NCBI GenBank assembly: GCA_033855775.1
Contig: JAWVFT010000091.1
Location: forward strand, 1-38,940
Reading direction: 5' to 3'
Length of the DNA stretch: 38,940 nt
Source of the DNA: DASVTR01 sp033855775
GTDB lineage: Bacteria; Acidobacteriota; Blastocatellia; Pyrinomonadales; Pyrinomonadaceae
The first letter of the stretch is position 1; each line of letters begins with the position of its first letter. A program made the position numbers and the translations under genes. Positions 7,873 to 14,131 of the stretch are shown one piece after another. A model generated the notes under the pieces. It ran no database searches, had not been told where the DNA came from, and saw only the letters and a program-made list of their open reading frames with translations.

Positions 7873-8694
7873 TTATTTCGCTTCGGCTTCGATGGTGACT
7901 TCGTAAGAGCCTGAGTTGTCGTTGAGGTTGGCTTCGTTGACGCCGAGGAAGAGAACGCCGTCGCGTTGGGCGATGAACTCGCGGCTGCGGCCAATGTAGA
8001 TGAAGTCGTCGTTGTCGTCGCCGACGACGGCGATGAGCGCGCCGGTCGCTTCGTTGCGCATCAGCTTGCCCGTGTCGGCCAGCGTCGGCAGCCCTGCGGG
8101 CGTCGAGGCGTGACCCGCGCCGAGCGTCACGCGGCCCGTGGCCGAGATGCGCAGCCGTTGGCCACGACGAACGACGAGGCCGCTGTTCGTCCAACCGTTG
8201 GTCGTGCTGTCGCCGCGCACGTGCGTGTTGATTTGAAAGAAGCCGGACGAGGCTGGCGTGTTGTTCTGCGTATTGTTCTGCGAGTTGGTCGGACGCTGCG
8301 TGGGCTGCGTGGATTCATCGTCGTTGTCGTCCACGGGGCGCGAGGGCGGCGGCTGCGTGGGACGCTGCTGCTGGCTCGTGTTGGGGCGCGAGGGCTGCGT
8401 GGTCGGCGCGGATTGAATGCCGGATGAGCCGTCGCCCGTGTTGTTGGTGGACGGAGCGCCTTGCTGCTCATCAAATTCTATGGACTCGACATCTTCGGCG
8501 TAGACTATGACGCGGCTGCGGCGACCGCGCGAGCCGTTGCCGGTCAAGACCGTAAACTTCTGGTCTTTAAAGTCAACGACCTGTCCCTGTAGAACGGTGC
8601 CGTCTTTGAGCCGAATCGTGTCGGCAAAGGCCGGAAAGCTCAAGACACCGGCCAGCAGGACGGCAACGAGCGGGGCAGTAAATTTCTTAATCAT
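7873..8694 (-). CDS. Secreted protein with C-terminal LecA/PA-IL-like domain
   Basis: The ATG at 8694 has AGGAGAAG directly upstream and gives a 273-residue protein with a clean signal peptide (KKFTAPLVAVLLAGVLSFPAFA). A short beta-rich domain follows (DTIRLKDGTVLQGQVVDF, ending DVESIEFDE), as in other acidobacterial exported proteins. A linker of about 75 residues rich in T, Q, P, S and N leads to the final domain of about 120 residues. Its pattern (WTNSGLVVRRGQRLRISATG, later FIYIGRSREF and LFLGVNEANLNDNSGSYEV) matches the galactose-binding PA-IL/LecA-like fold. A carbohydrate or calcium-binding role outside the membrane is inferred. A start further upstream (8730) would spoil the signal peptide. 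Confidence 0.75.
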   Translation of the reverse strand: MIKKFTAPLVAVLLAGVLSFPAFADTIRLKDGTVLQGQVVDFKDQKFTVLTGNGSRGRRSRVIVYAEDVESIEFDEQQGAPSTNNTGDGSSGIQSAPTTQPSRPNTSQQQRPTQPPPSRPVDDNDDESTQPTQRPTNSQNNTQNNTPASSGFFQINTHVRGDSTTNGWTNSGLVVRRGQRLRISATGRVTLGAGHASTPAGLPTLADTGKLMRNEATGALIAVVGDDNDDFIYIGRSREFIAQRDGVLFLGVNEANLNDNSGSYEVTIEAEAK

Positions 8695-8931
8695 ATCTTC
8701 TCCTGAGGAAAACGCTTTCTCGTCAAACATAAACTCGATGAACGATGAATCGTCTCCGTGGTTTAGCAGAGACGCGCAAGCTTTTCAAGCGGGAGAGAGA
8801 ACTCGGTTGCGTCAATAGATGCTCTGAAGGGACAAAGCTGTTGCTTGGCAATTGCTGCGAGACTCAAGCGCGACGGTCCGTGCGCGCCGTCTGGCGGGAC
8901 GTTTCGGCGCGGGCCGGAAGTAGAGGCGCAG

Positions 8932-8972
8932 AGATAAAACGGACAGCAGACTGCGCACGGCCTGCTGTCCGT
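8932..8972 (-). terminator. Intrinsic terminator after the small exported protein gene
   Basis: On the minus strand an 11-bp stem ACGGACAGCAG / CTGCTGTCCGT (plus positions 8939-8949 and 8962-8972) is followed by TTTATCTC. It lies about 50 nt past the stop at 9020. The remaining part of the 325-nt gap 8695-9019 shows no gene; a weak TTGAAA-17-TAAACC pair about 8752-8790 might serve the downstream lectin-like gene. Confidence 0.75.
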
Positions 8973-9019
8973 GTTCGATGATTCACAGAGCTTGCGACGC
9001 GGGCTACTAACCCCGAAGC

Positions 9020-9517
9020 TTACTGGCCGCGAATGTTATCGTTGTCGCGGTCATGATGGAAGCCGATGAAGGCCGCCACCGCCGCTCCGATGACGATAGC
9101 CGAAGCGACGATGAGAGCTTTGTGGTCGCTGTCATCATTGTCGCTGTCGTCGTCGGCTGGACGATTCGTCCCTTTGGGCGACGCCATCAAATCATATGTG
9201 CCCTTCTGGATTTTCAGGAACGCCGACTTGGTGGCTGATTTCTCAAGCGTGCTCCTGGTGAAAGCCATCGACAGCGGACTCCTGGGCGCAAACGTGATGG
9301 AGCGTTCCGAAGCCAACTGCGCTTGCGGCGTGACTTGATTCTGCTTGATGAAATTAAGCTGATGATCAGTCACCACCGGCTTGCTCGCAGACTCCGTGTT
9401 TTTCGTCGCCAAAGTGTCATTCGTCGTCCGCGGGTGTGCCAGCACATAAACCTGCATGACGGAAACCAGCAACACCAGCGCGGTCAGTCTAAAAATTTTC
9501 GTGAACCCGGAAGACAT
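9020..9517 (-). CDS. Small exported hypothetical protein with two hydrophobic segments
   Basis: I do not recognise the family of this 165-residue protein. It has an N-terminal signal-like segment (FRLTALVLLVSVMQVYVLAH), a polar central part, an acidic run around residues 124-132 (DDDSDNDDSD) and a second hydrophobic helix ALIVASAIVIGAAVAAFIGF followed by a short HHDRDNDN tail. This resembles acidobacterial proteins with a C-terminal glycine/alanine-rich helix and a histidine-aspartate tail, perhaps membrane-anchored. AGGGAG precedes the ATG by about 11 nt. It has its own promoter (9563-9591) and terminator (8932-8972), so it is a single-gene unit. Confidence 0.65.
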   Translation of the reverse strand: MSSGFTKIFRLTALVLLVSVMQVYVLAHPRTTNDTLATKNTESASKPVVTDHQLNFIKQNQVTPQAQLASERSITFAPRSPLSMAFTRSTLEKSATKSAFLKIQKGTYDLMASPKGTNRPADDDSDNDDSDHKALIVASAIVIGAAVAAFIGFHHDRDNDNIRGQ

Positions 9518-9562
9518 GGGTTAATTTCTCCCTCTAGCCAAAATGGATGGTAAAGCAATGCT

Positions 9563-9591
9563 ATTTAAATACCAGCGGAGCAGGGAGTCAA
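9563..9591 (-). promoter_or_regulatory. Sigma70-type promoter for the small exported protein
   Basis: On the minus strand TTGACT (9586-9591), 17-nt spacer, TTAAAT (9563-9568), about 45 nt ahead of the ATG. The remainder of the 428-nt gap 9518-9945 shows no gene and no convincing plus-strand promoter for the histidine kinase. Confidence 0.65.
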
Positions 9592-9930
9592 TAGTTAATG
9601 CGCAACGGGACGCACGGCGCGGCGGCTCGCGCCTGAAATAAAAGCGTCGTAGCGAGCATATAAAGTAGGACAGCAAAGCCCTTGAGCCGGTCGTGCGGGG
9701 GCCGCGCAAGCTTCTCTGGACTTGGACTTCGCCAGCGAGTAGAATGTGCGCGGCGTTCCCTTCAGGCCATAATGTTTTTGCGGCTCTAATTTTATTACCC
9801 TGTGATTCTGGCGAGAGCAGTCGGGCTTTTGTCTGCGGACAACTACCCGCCAAGCGGCCAGCAACTTTGGTTCAGCGTTTCGAACAGGCGTGAACAGCCG
9901 GACTGTCATCCATCTGCTGCGGCACATCGC

Positions 9931-9936
9931 AAGGAG
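9931..9936 (+). promoter_or_regulatory. Shine-Dalgarno sequence that fixes the histidine kinase start
   Basis: AAGGAG is 9 nt before the GTG at 9946. The longer open frame beginning at a GTG at 9802 has no such site. Confidence 0.8.
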
Positions 9937-9945
9937 ACCCGTTTA

Positions 9946-11937
9946 GTGCAAGCAATCAGCAACAGCAAGCCGGCGTCAGCGGCCCATCTAGCCCCGACCG
10001 TGGATTGGAGCGAGATGCGCGCCCCTGAGCACTTCGTCCAATTCTATGAGTCGGACGAGTTCCTGCTGAACTCGCTGAGCGGTTACGTTCACCAGGCTCT
10101 GAACACGGGCGAGGCCGCTATCGTCGTGGCGACTGAGGCGCACCGCTTGGGTCTTGAAGCGAGATTGCTGGAAGCGGGGCTGGACGTGGCTGCCGCCGTC
10201 GCGTCGGGTCAGTACATCGCGCTGGACGCCGCCGCGACGCTTGAGAAGTTTATGGTTGACGACGCGCCTGAGCCGGGCCGCTTTGTAGAAGCGATGGAGA
10301 GCGTCATCGGGCGCGCGGCGGGCGACGGGCAGCATCTACGAGTCTTCGGCGAGATGGTCGCTCTGCTCTGGGCTGAGGGCAACTTCGACGGCGCAATTCG
10401 TCTTGAAGAACTCTGGAATGACCTGCTCAAGAGGATTCATTCCTTCTCGCTTTTCTGCGCCTACCCGATGAATGGCTTTGGCCGGGAAGAGTTGGCAGGG
10501 CAACTCGGCAACGTCTGCTCCGGCCACTCGCGCGTCATTCCCGCGGAGAGTTATACGGGTCTGACGGACGCCGACGCGCGCCTGCGAGCAATCACTCTGT
10601 TGCAACAGAAGGCCAGATCGCTCGAAGCCGAAGTGGCGGAGCGCAAGGAAGCCGAAAAGTCTCTGCGCGCTGTGAAGGAAGAGTTGGAGCAGGAGTTGAA
10701 ACAGCGCGAGCAGTTGCTCGTCAGAGAGCAGGCGGCGCGTGCCGAAGCGGAGAGCGCCAGTCGTTTGAAGGATGAATTTCTCGCCACCGTCTCGCACGAG
10801 TTGCGCACGCCGCTCAACGCCATCATCGGTTGGTCGCATCTGCTGAGGAACAACAATCTGGACGAGACGAAGGCGGCGCGCGCCATCGAGACGATAGAGC
10901 GCAACGCGCGCGCGCAGGCCCAACTGGTCGAAGATATACTCGACGTGTCGCGCGTCATTACAGGCAAGCTGCGCCTCAACATGGAGCCGGTCGATGCCTT
11001 TGCGGTCATCAACGCGGCCATTGATTCCGCGCAGTTGGCGGCTGATTCCAAAGAGATTCAGTTGGCCGTCATCCTAGACCCTTCGGCCCGTCGCGTCTCC
11101 GGCGATGCGATCCGCCTGCAACAGATTGTCTGGAACCTTTTATCGAACGCCATCAAGTTCACTCCGTCCGGCGGGCGCGTCGAGATACGCCTTGAGCGCG
11201 TCGAGACGGAAGCTCAAATTCGCGTGAGCGACACGGGGCAGGGCATCAGTCAGGAATTTCTGCCCTTCATTTTCGACCGCTTCCGTCAGGCCGACGGCAC
11301 GAGCACGCGCAGGCACGGCGGGCTTGGGCTTGGCCTTGCGATTGTCCGTCATCTGGTCGAACTGCACGGCGGCACAGTCCGGGCCGACAGTCCCGGCGAA
11401 GGGCTAGGCTCGACCTTCAGCGTGCGGCTTCCGCTTGCCCCCGCTGCCGAACGCGCGCAGGCGCGCAGAAGCGAGACGGGCAGCTGGTGGCCGGATGAAC
11501 AGGCGGCGAGCCGCCGCTCCGCTCCGCTGCTGACGCTCGATGAAGTGCAAGTCCTGCTGGTTGACGATGACTTAGACACGCTGCAAATGTTGACGATGAT
11601 GCTGACGGCGCACGGGGCCAAGGTGAAGGCTGTCCCGTCGGTTGCCGAAGCTCTGGAAACGATGCAGTGGCACAGGCCCGACGTGCTCGTCTCGGATTTG
11701 GCGATGCCGTATGAAGACGGCTATTCGCTCATCTCTAAGGTCAGGGCGATGGAGGCGGCGGGCGGAAAGGCGATTCCGACCGTGGCCCTGACCGCCTACG
11801 TCAGAGTCGAGGATCGCGCGCGCGCATTGTCGGCGGGCTTCAATATGTTTGTCCCGAAGCCGGTCGAGCCGCAGGAACTAATCGCCGTGATTGCCAATCT
11901 CGCCGAACCCTGCGAGAGCAAATTCGGTCTTGACTAG
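9946..11937 (+). CDS. Hybrid sensor histidine kinase with MEDS sensory domain
   Basis: The GTG start gives 663 residues with no membrane segments, so it is a cytoplasmic sensor. Residues about 20-190 fit the MEDS (DcmR-like) sensory domain: HFVQFYESDEFLLNSLSGYV, then LWAEGNFDGAIRLEELWNDL and FSLFCAYPM. A coiled coil (about 215-275) leads to HisKA with phospho-acceptor H284 in ATVSHELRTPLNAI. HATPase_c follows (IVWNLLSNAIKFTPSGG, VSDTGQGIS, GLGLGLAIVRHLVELHGG). The C-terminal receiver has LLVDDDLDT, phospho-acceptor D584 in VSDLAMP and VPKPVEP. MEDS domains are proposed to sense hydrocarbon derivatives or other small ligands. No output domain or HPt is fused. It is followed by a stand-alone receiver gene, a likely partner. 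Confidence 0.9.
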   Translation: MQAISNSKPASAAHLAPTVDWSEMRAPEHFVQFYESDEFLLNSLSGYVHQALNTGEAAIVVATEAHRLGLEARLLEAGLDVAAAVASGQYIALDAAATLEKFMVDDAPEPGRFVEAMESVIGRAAGDGQHLRVFGEMVALLWAEGNFDGAIRLEELWNDLLKRIHSFSLFCAYPMNGFGREELAGQLGNVCSGHSRVIPAESYTGLTDADARLRAITLLQQKARSLEAEVAERKEAEKSLRAVKEELEQELKQREQLLVREQAARAEAESASRLKDEFLATVSHELRTPLNAIIGWSHLLRNNNLDETKAARAIETIERNARAQAQLVEDILDVSRVITGKLRLNMEPVDAFAVINAAIDSAQLAADSKEIQLAVILDPSARRVSGDAIRLQQIVWNLLSNAIKFTPSGGRVEIRLERVETEAQIRVSDTGQGISQEFLPFIFDRFRQADGTSTRRHGGLGLGLAIVRHLVELHGGTVRADSPGEGLGSTFSVRLPLAPAAERAQARRSETGSWWPDEQAASRRSAPLLTLDEVQVLLVDDDLDTLQMLTMMLTAHGAKVKAVPSVAEALETMQWHRPDVLVSDLAMPYEDGYSLISKVRAMEAAGGKAIPTVALTAYVRVEDRARALSAGFNMFVPKPVEPQELIAVIANLAEPCESKFGLD

Positions 11938-11963
11938 ACGGGCAATCTCAACACGAAAGCTGC

Positions 11964-11995
11964 TCAGCCGCGACAGACCTTTTTGTCGCGGCTGA
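11964..11995 (+). terminator. Hairpin after the histidine kinase gene
   Basis: TCAGCCGCGACA (11964-11975) pairs with TGTCGCGGCTGA (11984-11995), loop GACCTTTT. The stem is strong but the following ATCGTTTGTG is a poor T-tract. It starts 27 nt after the stop and may separate the kinase from the receiver gene. Confidence 0.6.
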
Positions 11996-12045
11996 ATCGT
12001 TTGTGTCGGCTAAAGCGAGCGGTGGCTGAAAAGCCCGGGCTGACT

Positions 12046-12051
12046 TATAAT
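12046..12051 (+). promoter_or_regulatory. Perfect -10 box just ahead of the receiver gene
   Basis: TATAAT ends 7 nt before the GTG at 12059, which has no Shine-Dalgarno sequence. A start of transcription at or next to the GTG would make a leaderless mRNA. The -35 region (TGGCTG at about 12023) is weak. Confidence 0.45.
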
Positions 12052-12058
12052 CTGCTTC

Positions 12059-12553
12059 GTGAAAAAAGCATTGCCAACCAGCCCGCTCTCCAGGAGCGCT
12101 GTCGATGAAGAGATAACTCACGACCTTTCGTCCGGCCCGCGCCCGGATGAGAGAGCGCCGGACACCAACGATTTGTCGCAGCAGGATTTTTTGATTCTGG
12201 TGGTTGACGACGCCGTTGATAATATCGTCCTGCTCAGTTTAGACCTACAGCAGCAAGGCTATCGCGTCGTGACCGCTTCCAATGGCGAAGAGGCTGTCCA
12301 CGTGGCCGCCCTTGCCAATCCAGACCTCATCCTGATGGACATCGGCATGCCGCAACTTGACGGGCTCGGAGCGGCGCGCAAGATTCGTGAGAACGAAACT
12401 CTGCAAACCGTTCCCATCATCGCTCTGACGGCTTTCAGCACAGACGGCTTTCGCCGCGCGGCCTACGACGTGGGCTTTGACGGCTATCTGGTCAAGCCGA
12501 TAGATTTCGACCGGCTGCACGAACTTATCCGTGGACTCCTGCCCGTCAAATAA
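12059..12553 (+). CDS. Stand-alone receiver (response regulator) protein
   Basis: A 164-residue single-domain response regulator. After a polar N-terminal extension of about 42 residues, the receiver begins with ILVVDDAVDN. The phospho-acceptor is D94 in LILMDIGMPQLDG, the switch Thr is in IIALTAFS and the conserved Lys is K146 in YLVKPID. There is no DNA-binding or enzymatic output, so it should act by protein contact or as a phosphate shuttle of the CheY/Spo0F type. It lies 121 nt after the hybrid kinase and is separated from it by a hairpin. The GTG start is close to a TATAAT box and may be translated without a leader; an internal start is possible because the extension is not conserved-looking. 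Confidence 0.88.
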   Translation: MKKALPTSPLSRSAVDEEITHDLSSGPRPDERAPDTNDLSQQDFLILVVDDAVDNIVLLSLDLQQQGYRVVTASNGEEAVHVAALANPDLILMDIGMPQLDGLGAARKIRENETLQTVPIIALTAFSTDGFRRAAYDVGFDGYLVKPIDFDRLHELIRGLLPVK

Positions 12554-12591
12554 TGACGAGCGCGGCGGCGCGCGCCTGCGCCCAAAAGTTT

Positions 12592-12620
12592 TTGTGCGCC
12601 GCGCGGCTCAATGTTATAAT
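12592..12620 (+). promoter_or_regulatory. Promoter of the GTPase/SEDS-PBP operon
   Basis: TTGTGC (12592-12597), 17-nt spacer, TATAAT (12615-12620). The -10 is consensus and the -35 matches in its first three bases. It would give a leader of about 80 nt before the GTG at 12710. Confidence 0.6.
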
Positions 12621-12692
12621 CCGCGCATTCTCAATCCAGCTTGCGCCTCTTGTCCGGCGTCGGCGTCTTATGCTTCAGGAAGCCTCCAACTC

Positions 12693-12698
12693 AAGGAG
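12693..12698 (+). promoter_or_regulatory. Shine-Dalgarno sequence for the GTPase gene
   Basis: AAGGAG lies 11 nt before the GTG at 12710 and decides this start over the open frame that reaches back to 12641. Confidence 0.65.
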
Positions 12699-12709
12699 TC
12701 AACGCGCCG

Positions 12710-14119
12710 GTGACTTATAAATGCCCTTTGTGTCTCATCAGACTCGCCAAGAGCGAGCAGTTGGCCCGCTTCTGCTCGCTGCACCCGAATCGCACAGACA
12801 CTTTTTACTGCATCCCCGAATCAATGCAGACGCTCATCTTCTGCGCCGAGCGCGATTGCCGTTGCGATAGCTTGGTGGACGAAGGCGTCTTCCTGCGCCA
12901 CGTCAACTGCAAAATGCGCAACCCGTTTTGGGACGAGCGCGCGGGCGAAGTGATCGTGCCGGGAACGCCCGACACCAGCCGCGCCGCCTTCCCGCTGGAT
13001 TTCGGCAGCGGCCTTGCCAAGCAGGTTTGGGTGCAACACTGGTTGATTGGCGCGATGCGCATGGTGCCGAAGAACGAGCCGGAGATGTGGTTTCCGCTGA
13101 TGCTCTTGCGGGCCACGTCCGAGAAGAACGGGAAGGGACGCATGGGGCGTCTCATCGAATTGGTCGGGGCGCGCGAGTCAGGCAAGACCGTGCTGGCCGT
13201 GCAGGCCATGAATCATCATGGCTATGTCCCCGTCAGCAACGCGACCGATTCGGTTGACTTGGACAATTATATTTTCTCGCGCAACTCCGGCAATCTCTCG
13301 TTCAGCATCTTTTTAGAGACGCTGCACCTCAACACCCTGCTGCGCCGCAACGTGAAAGAGATTTTTCTACCGCGCGCGACCATCAACGAGCCGGGTCATC
13401 TCAAGGCCGCCTTTATCCGTCCCGCCGAGAACGCGCGCTCGTTCCAACCTGCGGCGCCGGAAAACTCAAACGGACTGCTCCGCCGCGTCGCTTCCCAAAT
13501 CTTCAATGCGCTGAAGCAACTCAAGGGCGAAGTGCGCGTCGCCTCCTCGCAGGTGCTCAGGGGCAGCCGTCCCTTCTGGTACACGCTGGTGCTTTACGAC
13601 ACGGCGGGCGAGGCGTCGGAGAACGAAGACCTGATGCCGGATTTGGCCGCGGTGGATAAGGTCGCCGTGGTGGTCAACGCCGCGGAGCTTGTCGGTCGCG
13701 GCCCCGGCGGAAGCGAGAAGAGCATAGAGGTCGCCGTCCAACGCATCGCCCGCGCCAGGAAGCGCAGCCAGCATTGCGACCTCGTGCTTACACAGATGGA
13801 TCGCTTGCGCGGCATTATCTCCGATGAAGATTGGCGCAAGGTCGTGGAGATAGCAAACGATTTGCGCGACGACCGGAAGAAGGAGTCGCAGGCTTTGCTA
13901 ACGAAGTGGCTGGACGAAGCGCCCGACGGCAACAAGATGTTGCTGCGGAAGAGCCTGAAAAACGTCAAGCACATTTTCTTCGTCTGGACGGAGAATCTGC
14001 CGCCGCAGCACGTGCCGGAGCAGCAATCCGCTCAGCCCTCTTCATACGGCCTCACAAGGTTCATCTGTCGCTGTCTTGATATTAAGTGGGAAAATATCAA
14101 CCAGCGTTCCGATGATTGA
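12710..14119 (+). CDS. Zinc-finger P-loop GTPase (TRAFAC/DO-GTPase2-like)
   Basis: A 469-residue soluble protein. A Cys/His-rich head (C5, C8, C22, H25, then C34, C45, C50, C52, C67) looks like one or two zinc fingers. The GTPase core has G1 GARESGKT at residues 153-160, G3 DTAG at 297-300 in LVLYDTAGEA, and a G4-like TQMD at 361-364 in place of NKxD. An insert of about 130 residues with basic and Ser/Pro-rich parts separates G1 and G3. No membrane segment is present. The GTPase resembles proteins annotated as TRAFAC-clade or DO-GTPase2, known from GTPase-centred conflict systems; that family label is from memory. It is the first gene of a tight operon, 12 nt before the GAP1-like gene, so it likely switches the activity of the downstream proteins. 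Confidence 0.72.
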   Translation: MTYKCPLCLIRLAKSEQLARFCSLHPNRTDTFYCIPESMQTLIFCAERDCRCDSLVDEGVFLRHVNCKMRNPFWDERAGEVIVPGTPDTSRAAFPLDFGSGLAKQVWVQHWLIGAMRMVPKNEPEMWFPLMLLRATSEKNGKGRMGRLIELVGARESGKTVLAVQAMNHHGYVPVSNATDSVDLDNYIFSRNSGNLSFSIFLETLHLNTLLRRNVKEIFLPRATINEPGHLKAAFIRPAENARSFQPAAPENSNGLLRRVASQIFNALKQLKGEVRVASSQVLRGSRPFWYTLVLYDTAGEASENEDLMPDLAAVDKVAVVVNAAELVGRGPGGSEKSIEVAVQRIARARKRSQHCDLVLTQMDRLRGIISDEDWRKVVEIANDLRDDRKKESQALLTKWLDEAPDGNKMLLRKSLKNVKHIFFVWTENLPPQHVPEQQSAQPSSYGLTRFICRCLDIKWENINQRSDD

Positions 14120-14131
14120 GAGTAAACCGTT

